The notes under the pieces were generated by a model. That model saw only the letters and a program-made list of their open reading frames with translations, did not search any database and was not told the DNA's origin. From Candidatus Parcubacteria bacterium (lineage in GTDB: Bacteria > Patescibacteriota > Patescibacteriia > Patescibacteriales > UBA12075): 37,353 bases of DNA. The stretch spans positions 1 through 37,353 of the forward strand of contig JAGLIO010000074.1 of the NCBI GenBank assembly GCA_023142915.1, given 5' to 3'. Shown here piece after piece: positions 18,706 through 27,761 of this stretch; the first letter of the stretch is position 1; the number at the start of each line of letters is the position of its first letter. Made by a program: the position numbers and the translations under genes.

Positions 18706-18736
18706 GGAATAGAGTGAAAGCTCTATTCCTTTTTTT
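18706..18736 (+). terminator. Rho-independent terminator of the 47-aa ORF
   Basis: GGAATAGAG-TGAAAG-CTCTATTCC followed by T7. Confidence 0.9.
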
Positions 18737-18800
18737 AGTTAGCTATTTCCAATCAGTGATTAAAATTTATGTAATTGTCTTGAACTATGATTTTAATTGA

Positions 18801-20681
18801 TTATTGTGCTGGGCTATGGTTATCTTTAATAAGCCCAAATTTCATATTTTCTGCCGCTTCAACACCAACATCCGATCTTAACAAAAAATCATCTAAAAAT
18901 TTCTTTTTCGCTTCGCCTTGCATTAATTCCACTTGGCTTTTTTTTGATAAAAAGGGAAATAGCGTAAATTCAAAATTGTTGTTTTGCAAAACGGCTTTGA
19001 CTGCCAAGCCTTCTTGCGTGTCTTTTGAAAAATATTGATCAAATATAAAATTACCAAGCGAATAAAAAATATACTTGCCTTTATACTCTTCAACTCCTTG
19101 AACAACATGCGGATGATGGCCAATTATCAAATCAGCTCCAAAATCAATTAATTTACGCGCGAATGTTTTTTGTACCGCGTCATAATCACGGCTATACTCT
19201 TTGCCCCAGTGCATATTAACTATTACGGCGTTGGTTTTTGATTCTAAATTTGTAATAATTTTTTCAACTTCCGCCTCGCTTAAAATTCCGTAAACCATGC
19301 TAAAACTTGCCATGCCGATTTTTTTTCCGGCAATATTTAATATTTTAAAACTGCAGTCACCGGTCTTTCTATCACGGCATCCCGAATAAGAAAAACCCAA
19401 ATCATCCAAATTTTTTCTTGTTTCAATAATTCCTTGCTCTCCTTGATCAAATATATGATTATTCGCGATTGTAGAAAAATTAAAATTGTAATTTTTAAGA
19501 TTGGCAATTATCTTTGGCGCAAAAGCAAAATCATAAGCCATTTTAGGGTCATAATGCGCGCCGTCATCTGTAACAGCTCCCTCCAAATTCGCTGAAATTA
19601 TATCACATCCTTGAAAAAATTCTTTTTCCTTGCCGGCAATATTTTCAAACAAATAATCAAAACCTTTTTTATCAATTATATCGCCGACATGGCGATCAAA
19701 CATTAAGTCGCCAAAAAATAAAAATTTTATAGCAGTTGGTTCAATTAATATTTTTTCTTGTTCTTCTTTTGCTTCTTGCTTGTCTCCTCCAAAAAACACA
19801 GCCGTTACATAACTCGTTGTCTCAACATTTAAATTATTATGCATTATTCCGGAATTAGTGTTTTTTAAAATCTTTATTTTACTGTTTTCCAAATAATCTT
19901 TCATCATCATTGGAATTGCCACGCATGACGGGCAATCCAAATTATCATTAGTCATTTTAAAAATTGCTCCATAATCGCTATTCTGTATCGCGGATATTGT
20001 TTCCAAATCTTTTACCTGCGCAATCTCTCCGTCCAAATAATGGGAAAAATCAACTGAAGAAATAATAACAACGTCATCATTTATATAATTCTTTAAAAAA
20101 TTAAAAAACTCCAGCGAATGTTCAATGTCTATTTTACGGCTCATTAAAATCGGGACTACTTTTGAATTTGGCGAATAATGTTTTATAAACGGCAACAGAT
20201 TAAAACAAGCATGATCGTTTTTTACTATTTCATTATCAAGTTTGATAAAATCTGATTCAAGCAAAATATTAATCATTTCCATGTCAGATTCAATTATTCC
20301 CAAATCCGTATCCCAAGAATAATCAGAACAGATCATCAAAGCATCGCCAAGCTCATTATGGTTCGGTCCGATTATTAAAACCGTTTTTGGCTGATTGCTT
20401 AGCGCGACAGAAAACAATTCAGCAATTAAATCCGCCGCAAGCAAATGATGCGGAGAAATGCCGGCAAATATATTATTCTTTATTTTATTTTTATTTATTG
20501 GATACTTTTCCAGTGATTCAAAAAATATTCCCCTATCTTCCAAGGAAACATTATTTATCTTTTTATCCTGCCTGTCTTGTATCTGTAAATTATCCAATTT
20601 AACTAAATCAAAAAAAACAACTGCAAGAGATGTTGCTAATAAAATACAAATTAATAATATTATTTTATTTTTTCCCATCAT
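18801..20681 (-). CDS. MEMO-like (AmmeMemoRadiSam protein B) / CapA-type fusion protein
   Basis: N-half: GISPHHLLAADLIAELF, VLIIGPNHNELG, VVIISSVDFSHYL. C-half: IKFLFFGDLMFDRHVG, SANLEGAVT, TIANNHIFDQGEQG, NMHWGKEY, IIGHHPHVVQGVEEYKGKYIFYSLGNFIFDQ. Confidence 0.88.
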   Translation of the reverse strand: MMGKNKIILLICILLATSLAVVFFDLVKLDNLQIQDRQDKKINNVSLEDRGIFFESLEKYPINKNKIKNNIFAGISPHHLLAADLIAELFSVALSNQPKTVLIIGPNHNELGDALMICSDYSWDTDLGIIESDMEMINILLESDFIKLDNEIVKNDHACFNLLPFIKHYSPNSKVVPILMSRKIDIEHSLEFFNFLKNYINDDVVIISSVDFSHYLDGEIAQVKDLETISAIQNSDYGAIFKMTNDNLDCPSCVAIPMMMKDYLENSKIKILKNTNSGIMHNNLNVETTSYVTAVFFGGDKQEAKEEQEKILIEPTAIKFLFFGDLMFDRHVGDIIDKKGFDYLFENIAGKEKEFFQGCDIISANLEGAVTDDGAHYDPKMAYDFAFAPKIIANLKNYNFNFSTIANNHIFDQGEQGIIETRKNLDDLGFSYSGCRDRKTGDCSFKILNIAGKKIGMASFSMVYGILSEAEVEKIITNLESKTNAVIVNMHWGKEYSRDYDAVQKTFARKLIDFGADLIIGHHPHVVQGVEEYKGKYIFYSLGNFIFDQYFSKDTQEGLAVKAVLQNNNFEFTLFPFLSKKSQVELMQGEAKKKFLDDFLLRSDVGVEAAENMKFGLIKDNHSPAQ

Positions 20682-23600
20682 CCCGCTTGTTTTTATTTAT
20701 TTCTCTTACAAGATAAACAATTCCGATGATTGTCATGATTATTGGAAATAGCAAGCCATAATATTTTTTAATTGGGGCTTTTTTTATTTTTAATTCTCTG
20801 ATAATACCAACATTTTTTTCAGAAAAACTTTCTATTGCCCATTCTTTGATTTCCTCCATTTCTCTTGAATTTTCTTCTATTTCCAAAGTTTGCGCGTCTG
20901 ACATTCCTGATATTTCAGGAGAATACATATAAGAAACATGCGCCGGCGGTACTTGAAAGATTCCGCTGTTTACGACTCTTGCTTTGTATTTAATTGTTCT
21001 TGCGCCATTTCTCGGGTATCTTAAATAAACCTGTATCCCGTCTTTTTTATAATCTTTATCGCCATACCAATACCATCTGCTATAAGAGTTTCTGCCTGAT
21101 TCATTTTTTAATGTTGTGTTAATCGGAATCATTCCGGCAGGCAAAAAATCTTCAATTATCGCGTACTTTCTGTCATTTCCAAAACCGTTCACTTTTAATG
21201 ATATTTCAACAACATCGCCGATTCCAATGGAATAATTAACGCCTTTTTCGTTTTGATAAACGCGATCAATTGAAACGCCGTTGCTAATTGCTTTTGCTTT
21301 TGCGTCTGAATTAAAGTTTTCAATCACAAGCGTTGAGTATATTTTTGTTTTTTCTTCCTGCTCTATCCTTAATTCAGAGCCGCTGTTTTTTATATCAGAC
21401 TCTGAAATATTTAATTCAATAAAACTGTTATTTTTATCAATCACGCCTTTATCAATCATAATATCATCAAGATAAACAAAATATCTATTGCTTTCATTCA
21501 TTTGATAAACAACAAGATAGTCAACCAATGCTTGAATTACCCTGGCTGTTCCGTAAGTATTTGACCAATAGCGAGTTCCGCGATTTTCCAATAAATAACC
21601 GGCCGCCTTATGAATTATGCCGCTTTCATATTTTACTGACAACAAGGCTCTTATCGCCATCGCGTTTGAAGCGTTTCTTGAGCCGTATTTTTCTGAATTT
21701 CCTGCAATCCAATAAATATATTTTCCATCTGTTTTTGATTTTGATAATAATTCTTCAATTCCGATATTTGCCGACTTACTATGACCTGCCAAAGAATTTG
21801 CCATTATCGCGTAAGACAATGATTCAACATCTAAATTTTCAAACTCATTAAAATCATCAATTTTATCTCCCAAAAGAACTAAAACATAATTTCTATACGC
21901 GATTGCTTCATTTTTTGATGATGCGCCGTATTTTGTGTATGAATTCAAGTCTATATCGCGAAAAAAATTGCTTGCTTTTTCAAGCACGCTTTCATCAATA
22001 TCAACTCCGGCGTTTTTTGCTTTTAAAACATATTCAAAAATATACGCGCTTAACGCAATTTCAGATTGATCGGAATTCCACCAAGCCCATCCGCCGTCAT
22101 TATTTTGAAAATTGGCTAAACGATCTATTCCGGCCATAATCATTTTATCCAAATCTTTTCCAAAAAGTTTTTGCTTGAATATTTTTTCATTTTCTTTGGC
22201 AATAACAGCAGGCACAAATTGGCTTGTGGTTTGCTCCATGCATCCATAAGGATAGCCTACTAAATAATCCATTGCCGACATTATCGGTCCTTCAGCAGAC
22301 AAAGATAAGGTTAAGTTAATCTTTGCCTGTTTGGAAGAAGTTGCCAATAAGTCAATCTGATAATTTTGATTGCCATTTCCTGAAAAAGATTTTGTCTGCC
22401 AAAAACCAAACTCTTTAACAGGTATTTTTATTTCAATAATGTCGCCGATTTCATCATCATTAATATCCAAAGCTGAAAATCTTATTACTGCCTGTTCGTT
22501 TTCTTTTTCAGGAAAAACCGACCAATTTATTTGCTTAAAACCTTTTGATTTTATAACAATCTTTTGACTTGAGCTTGCGACGCGTCCTGAATCAAATTCC
22601 AAATCAACAAAAAATTCTCTATCAATATCACTATAATTATTTACAATTGCCGACACAATTATGCTGTCGCCGGTTCTTAATATATTTGGCAATACAGGCT
22701 CTATAAAAATATCTTTTGTGACCAACAAATCTTTTTTTGTTTGACCGACTTTTGTGTCAAGCGTTGCCGCGACTGCCGAAATTACCCAAGTTGTTAAATT
22801 GTCAGGCAATTTAAAAGTAACAGATGCCCTGCCGTTTTTATCTGTTTTTACGCTCGGATTCCAATAAGCTGCATCTTCAAAAACGCTTCTGGTTCCGCCT
22901 CCTTTATCATTATGCACCCAAATATTGTTCGCAATAAATGTATGATATTTTCTTATTTCCAAATTATAAACTTCAAATTTGCCTTTTTGCCATTCAACGG
23001 AATATACTTTTTGTTTTTCTCCATTTGAGTTACGCAAATAATCGCCAATTTGAATTAAGCCGGCAACATTCCAATCGTTATTAATCATTAATATATGATT
23101 TGGCGTTATTTTTAAATTTTCATTAATAATCAAGTATCCATCCACGACCGCATTGTGAACATCAACAACTTCTGCTTTAACCAATTTTTTATTTTCTTTA
23201 TTCGCAAATGTTAATATTTTATCGCCTATGCTAACTTGGCTGATGCTTTTTATTTTATTATCTTGCATTAAAATTTCAGTATCTGCTGAAAAACATCCGC
23301 CTTTTTCAGCCATATCCATATTTAAACCTTTTAATGAATGACTCATTGAAGTGTAAGAATTTCTTACAGACCAAAATTTATCAAAAATATTTCCGGTATT
23401 ATCATCAGCCAATTCAAACAATGCTTTGTCAACCAGCCAAATTGTTGACTCGGTTGAAACACCGTTGCCATTTATGTCTTTTGTTAGAATATCAAGCCGA
23501 ACAGTATCACTAGGTCCGTATTCATCTTTATCGGCCTTGATTTCAACATCCAATAAATATTTTTCAGCTGACACATTAACGTTTCGTATCGCCCGATCAA

Positions 23601-25746
23601 GATTAAAATCAGAAAAACCGCTCGCGCTTATTCTAACATTTGGGATATCTTTAATTTCAACAGGCATTTTAAAATTTGCTTCTCCGCTCCTGATTTTTAT
23701 CACATTAAATCTTTTTACCCAATCTCTTTCTATTGAAACAAAAACATCCCTGTCTTCAATTTTAGAAAAAACTTTAATATTCATATCTTCGCCTGCTTTA
23801 TATTCTTCCTTGTCCGCGATAATTGATAATCCGCCAATCATATTATTATCATAATTATGATAATAATCTCCAACCCAAAAATTAAAACTTTTTTCAATTT
23901 TATTTCCTTTATCATCTTCTAAATTAATTTTTATACTATATGATCCTTTTTTAATTTTCTCAAAATTCAATATAAGCCTGCCGTCGCTATCGGTTGTAAT
24001 AATTTTCTCAGGATAACCCTCTACATTTTTTTTACAACTCCAATAGCCGTTAGTACATACCCATTCCGTTCTTGCGATATTTACTTTTAATTCTCTTTCA
24101 TTGACATTTTTATTGTCATCATACGGGACAATTTTAAATTCCACATCAACATTCCTTCCAACTTGCGCGTTATGTCTTCTGTTAACTCTGAATATTCCAA
24201 ATTCAGCGCCTAAAACCAAAGCATTTTTTCTGGCAATCACTTGGTTTTGCGTGCTATCAATATATTTTGCTTCAATTATATAAACTTGGCCTTTTAATGA
24301 ATCTTTTTCAACATCATTTAAAACAACCTCGGCCATGCCCTCTTCATTTAAGTCAACAACACCTGTCTTTACTGTGTTTTTACCATAATAATATCCATAA
24401 TGATATGAATTATCTTGTTTTTTAAAATATTCCAAATACGGAGATTCATAATAATCTCGCCTTTTTACCGTATAACTTACCTGCTTATTATTAAGAGGCT
24501 GTCCTGAAAAATAACTGCCTTTTATTTTAAACTTTAAATCAGAACCGGCAATGACTTTTGTGTAGTCCATATCAATATCAAGCGTATATTCCGGCTTGCG
24601 ATAATGCTCAACTAAAAAATTAATATTTGCCGAAGGAGTGTAACCGCCCCAGCCCCAACGGCTCGTTACCGCTTGTTCGCCTTCTTTTTTCAAATTAATC
24701 GTATAATTTCCCGTTTTAGCTGATTTTGGAATAATAAATTCACCGTCAACCGCTCCGTAATTATCTATATTAAATTTGTCAGTATAAACGATTGTTTTGT
24801 TCTGTCCATATCCCGTATAGACTTCTGCTTTTATTTCTCCGCTGAATATTTTATAATCAGCATCCAAATCAGCCCTCATTATTGATTTAAATTTAACAGT
24901 GTCACCAGGCTTATATATCGGACGATCAGTAAAAGCAAAATATTTTGTGCTTGGCTGTACTTCTTCAAAATTACCTGATTCGCCATAACCGCTATTTAAA
25001 TATTTCAAATTTAAAAATACTAAAGATTCAGAGCCATCAGACTTAATCACTGCCACGTCAACATCTTCGCTTATTTTTGTTTTCGCGATTCCGTCATTAT
25101 TAATTATACTCTTATCCATTTCTTCTTTTTTATCTTCCAAATTATATACTGTTACAGAACCGCCTGTTCTACTTTTCTTGGTTACGAAATCTTGAGACCA
25201 AAAAATTATTTCCTTTTGCGCCTCATGCGCCACTGTGCCAAAATTTGATCTTACAACATAAGCGTAATGGCTTTTTTTATCAATTTTCATATCCAACAAA
25301 AACACGCCGTCAGCGTTAATGGGCAAAAGTACTGTTTTCTCGCCTCTATATGAATATCTGTATTCTGACAAAGCAACATCAAGTGAAGCCACAAAAGGCA
25401 AACCGTCTGTATTGGCAGACGAGTCTAATTGATTTTTTTTATCATCATGAACAAGAAAATCAAGCAAATTGTCCATATCTGTTTTATATACATTAATATG
25501 TATGTTGCCTGATAAATTATATCCTGACATTTGTATAGAAGGCTCATCCAAAGAGCTAAGCAAAATAATACCGCCCCTGCTTCTTGAGTTATTGTTTCCA
25601 TCAATATAAATTCTCGGCCTGTTCGTGTCCGGACCGCCGGCATCCGCTTTATTAACATAATCGGCGATTAACGGAATTAATAAAACTCCAATTAAAAAAA
25701 CACTAAAAAAATAAAATAAAATTTTGCTTTTTAATTTTTTTGCCAT
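20665..25746 (-). CDS. Alpha-2-macroglobulin-like protein, thioester-containing, with an embedded Hint domain
   Basis: MG-type TDRPIYKPGDTVKFKSIMRAD; FEDAAYWNPSVKTDKNGRASVTFKLPDNLTTWVISAVA; thioester YGCMEQTTSQFVPAV; TM segments at both termini. Confidence 0.93.
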   Translation of the reverse strand: MAKKLKSKILFYFFSVFLIGVLLIPLIADYVNKADAGGPDTNRPRIYIDGNNNSRSRGGIILLSSLDEPSIQMSGYNLSGNIHINVYKTDMDNLLDFLVHDDKKNQLDSSANTDGLPFVASLDVALSEYRYSYRGEKTVLLPINADGVFLLDMKIDKKSHYAYVVRSNFGTVAHEAQKEIIFWSQDFVTKKSRTGGSVTVYNLEDKKEEMDKSIINNDGIAKTKISEDVDVAVIKSDGSESLVFLNLKYLNSGYGESGNFEEVQPSTKYFAFTDRPIYKPGDTVKFKSIMRADLDADYKIFSGEIKAEVYTGYGQNKTIVYTDKFNIDNYGAVDGEFIIPKSAKTGNYTINLKKEGEQAVTSRWGWGGYTPSANINFLVEHYRKPEYTLDIDMDYTKVIAGSDLKFKIKGSYFSGQPLNNKQVSYTVKRRDYYESPYLEYFKKQDNSYHYGYYYGKNTVKTGVVDLNEEGMAEVVLNDVEKDSLKGQVYIIEAKYIDSTQNQVIARKNALVLGAEFGIFRVNRRHNAQVGRNVDVEFKIVPYDDNKNVNERELKVNIARTEWVCTNGYWSCKKNVEGYPEKIITTDSDGRLILNFEKIKKGSYSIKINLEDDKGNKIEKSFNFWVGDYYHNYDNNMIGGLSIIADKEEYKAGEDMNIKVFSKIEDRDVFVSIERDWVKRFNVIKIRSGEANFKMPVEIKDIPNVRISASGFSDFNLDRAIRNVNVSAEKYLLDVEIKADKDEYGPSDTVRLDILTKDINGNGVSTESTIWLVDKALFELADDNTGNIFDKFWSVRNSYTSMSHSLKGLNMDMAEKGGCFSADTEILMQDNKIKSISQVSIGDKILTFANKENKKLVKAEVVDVHNAVVDGYLIINENLKITPNHILMINNDWNVAGLIQIGDYLRNSNGEKQKVYSVEWQKGKFEVYNLEIRKYHTFIANNIWVHNDKGGGTRSVFEDAAYWNPSVKTDKNGRASVTFKLPDNLTTWVISAVAATLDTKVGQTKKDLLVTKDIFIEPVLPNILRTGDSIIVSAIVNNYSDIDREFFVDLEFDSGRVASSSQKIVIKSKGFKQINWSVFPEKENEQAVIRFSALDINDDEIGDIIEIKIPVKEFGFWQTKSFSGNGNQNYQIDLLATSSKQAKINLTLSLSAEGPIMSAMDYLVGYPYGCMEQTTSQFVPAVIAKENEKIFKQKLFGKDLDKMIMAGIDRLANFQNNDGGWAWWNSDQSEIALSAYIFEYVLKAKNAGVDIDESVLEKASNFFRDIDLNSYTKYGASSKNEAIAYRNYVLVLLGDKIDDFNEFENLDVESLSYAIMANSLAGHSKSANIGIEELLSKSKTDGKYIYWIAGNSEKYGSRNASNAMAIRALLSVKYESGIIHKAAGYLLENRGTRYWSNTYGTARVIQALVDYLVVYQMNESNRYFVYLDDIMIDKGVIDKNNSFIELNISESDIKNSGSELRIEQEEKTKIYSTLVIENFNSDAKAKAISNGVSIDRVYQNEKGVNYSIGIGDVVEISLKVNGFGNDRKYAIIEDFLPAGMIPINTTLKNESGRNSYSRWYWYGDKDYKKDGIQVYLRYPRNGARTIKYKARVVNSGIFQVPPAHVSYMYSPEISGMSDAQTLEIEENSREMEEIKEWAIESFSEKNVGIIRELKIKKAPIKKYYGLLFPIIMTIIGIVYLVREINKNKRDDGKK
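22231..22245 (-). other. A2M thioester motif GCMEQ
   Basis: Codons GGA TGC ATG GAG CAA on the minus strand, matching CxEQ. Confidence 0.92.
22909..23295 (-). other. Hint (mini-intein/BIL-like) domain, 129 aa, inside the A2M ORF
   Basis: Block A CFSADTEILMQDNKIKSISQVSIGDKILTF; block B LKITPNHILMI; C-terminal VYNLEIRKYHTFIANNIWVHN followed by D. Confidence 0.9.
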
Positions 25747-25822
25747 ATGATTTAATTATTATTAATATTATATTTTTATTATAACAAAAATCGCCATTTC
25801 TGGCGATTGTTATTTTTAAAAC

Positions 25823-25866
25823 AAAAAAACGTAGGAATGCGCCGCGCCGCGTTCCTACGTTTTTTT
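25823..25866 (-). terminator. Long hairpin/terminator overlapping the glycosyltransferase stop
   Basis: AAAAAAACGTAGGAATGCG-CCGCGC-CGCGTTCCTACGTTTTTTT, 19-bp stem with one wobble/mismatch. Confidence 0.8.
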
Positions 25867-26919
25867 ACCCCAATCTTTTTCATCCTTATACTTGGCTATT
25901 AATTCATTAATCTTTTTAAATATTCCGGAATTGTCTTCTTTGGGATATTGTTTTAAATTTTTTTTATATAAATCTAAATTGGAAATAAATGATTCTATTT
26001 TCTCTTTACTGATATCTTTCTGGCATTTTCCATACCCCAGCTTTTCCAAAATAAAAGCATTAAAAATTTGTTCAAAATGGCTATTAATCGGCAAAGCCAA
26101 ATATGGTTTTCCAAAATGAAGCGCCTCGCTAATAAGTGTAAAACCCGCGCTGGCTGCCACTGCCCGGCAATCAGCCAAATCGCGCAAGAAACCATCTTGG
26201 CTAAAAGGCTTAAATTCTATATTCCCGTCCATTTCGCGCCGGTCAAAGCCATAAACAATAAATTTGGCATTTATTTTTTTTAATATTTCAATTAAGCCTA
26301 AAAATCCAGATGTCACATAAACCAAAATAAAATCCTTTTCCAAAGCGCTAAGCGCTAATACTTCTTTTCTTAAAATTGGAGGGAATAAAAAAGTTTTCTT
26401 ATCCGCTGTTCCGCCATGATGAAACGTGGTAACAAGGTACGCTTTAGGATTAAAAATCATTAATTTTATTACCAACTTAGCTATCATAGCGTCCGGTTTG
26501 TGTCCGCGCGGAACTTCAATAACAGTATTAGTAAGACGATGCTGATTATCAATGGAAATGAGAGGAATTCGCAAAAGATTGGCAACTATGCAAGATATCG
26601 GCTCAAAATCAGAAAAAATTATGTTTGGCTGAAATTTTTTAGCGTTTTTTACAACTCTTAATATGCTTCGCGCAAGCCCGGGAAATCTGCATAAATTTTT
26701 ATACAAAGTTCCCATATACCGGATCTTATTATTTTTAAAGCTAAAATGCAATCCGTTAATTTCCTCCACGTCAAAATATCGGTTTAAGCCCTTATACCCT
26801 CTGCCATAAGAAACTACTTTTACTTGATGCCCCTGTTTGATTAAATTTTCAATTACTTCTTTTGCCCGAGAAGAGTGCCCCGACCCTTCGCCGGATACGC
26901 CATATAAAAATTTTGCCAT
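25855..26919 (-). CDS. Glycosyltransferase, MurG/GT-B-like (MJ1255-type)
   Basis: YGVSGEGSGHSSRAKEVIENLIKQGHQVKVVSYGRGY; SAGFTLISEALHFGKPYLALPINSHFEQIFNA. Confidence 0.88.
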   Translation of the reverse strand: MAKFLYGVSGEGSGHSSRAKEVIENLIKQGHQVKVVSYGRGYKGLNRYFDVEEINGLHFSFKNNKIRYMGTLYKNLCRFPGLARSILRVVKNAKKFQPNIIFSDFEPISCIVANLLRIPLISIDNQHRLTNTVIEVPRGHKPDAMIAKLVIKLMIFNPKAYLVTTFHHGGTADKKTFLFPPILRKEVLALSALEKDFILVYVTSGFLGLIEILKKINAKFIVYGFDRREMDGNIEFKPFSQDGFLRDLADCRAVAASAGFTLISEALHFGKPYLALPINSHFEQIFNAFILEKLGYGKCQKDISKEKIESFISNLDLYKKNLKQYPKEDNSGIFKKINELIAKYKDEKDWGKKT

Positions 26920-27064
26920 AAATTTAGAGTGTTATTTTATTCTTTCAATTTCATTATATCATCTTTTTGCGTTTTTTTCTCTTTATCTTTACTCGTTAAA
27001 CTTTATCCATAAAAAAATCTTCAACAATTAATAAAAACGTATGAAAAAACAAGCCTTACTGAAT

Positions 27065-27139
27065 GGTGGTTATAGTTCAACGGTTAAAACATCGGCTTGT
27101 GGTGCCGAGATGATGATGGTTCAATTCCCTCTGGGCGCA
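27065..27139 (+). tRNA. tRNA-His (GTG), structurally degenerate
   Basis: GGTGGTTATAGTTC 5' end; anticodon arm TCGGC-TTGTGGT-GCCGA; T-loop TTCAATT. Acceptor has a G:G mismatch and three G.U pairs; T-stem and D-stem each have a mismatch. Confidence 0.65.
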
Positions 27140-27196
27140 CATTGACAATATTAAAGCAAAAATTTATAGTTATAGATATAATATTATTATAAATTT

Positions 27197-27745
27197 ATGC
27201 ATATTATCAATTTATTGGAAGCTATATTTTTGCTTGTCTTGGTTTTTTGGTTTTTCTTTTTTATCGCGCAGGCCTACAACATCATATTCAGGGGCTATGC
27301 CCCGTTTATTTCCACTAAAAAAAGTATAATCAAAAAAATAATTAATAATATTGAGCTGGAAAACAACGCTGTTATCTGTGAGTTGGGCTGCGGGCGAGCC
27401 GGATTTTTGCGCTTTGCGCGAAAGAAGTTTCCAAATTCAAAAATAATCGGCTATGAATACGCGCTATTGCCGTTTTTCTTGGCAAAAATCCAAAATTGGT
27501 TTAAAAAAAGCAATCTTGATATTAGAAGAAATGATATATTCAAAGTTGATTTAAGCAAAACTGCTTTGGTATACTGTTTTTTAAGCGTAAAAATGATGAA
27601 GCTACTTAAGAATAAATTTTTAAAAGAATTAAAGCCCGGGGCGCAAATTGTCAGCTATCAATTCAAACTGCCGGAATTTGAACCGATAAAAGTTATTACT
27701 GGAGACAAGCCCAGCGAGAAGATATATTTTTATAAAATTAAATAA
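27197..27745 (+). CDS. Small class I SAM-dependent methyltransferase-like membrane protein
   Basis: N-terminal TM; NNAVICELGCGRAGFLRFARKKFPNSKIIGYEYA SAM-binding motif I. Confidence 0.75.
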   Translation: MHIINLLEAIFLLVLVFWFFFFIAQAYNIIFRGYAPFISTKKSIIKKIINNIELENNAVICELGCGRAGFLRFARKKFPNSKIIGYEYALLPFFLAKIQNWFKKSNLDIRRNDIFKVDLSKTALVYCFLSVKMMKLLKNKFLKELKPGAQIVSYQFKLPEFEPIKVITGDKPSEKIYFYKIK

Positions 27746-27761
27746 TTTTTTATAATACCAT

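Noticed and set aside
22909-23295. Interpretation of the A2M insertion as a canonical splicing intein
   Set aside because: The residue after HN is Asp, not Cys/Ser/Thr, and there is no endonuclease domain; Hint/BIL-like autocleavage fits better, though splicing was not tested.
21281-25658. Numerous short ORFs on either strand inside the A2M gene
   Set aside because: Shadow ORFs of a 5-kb AT-rich conserved CDS.
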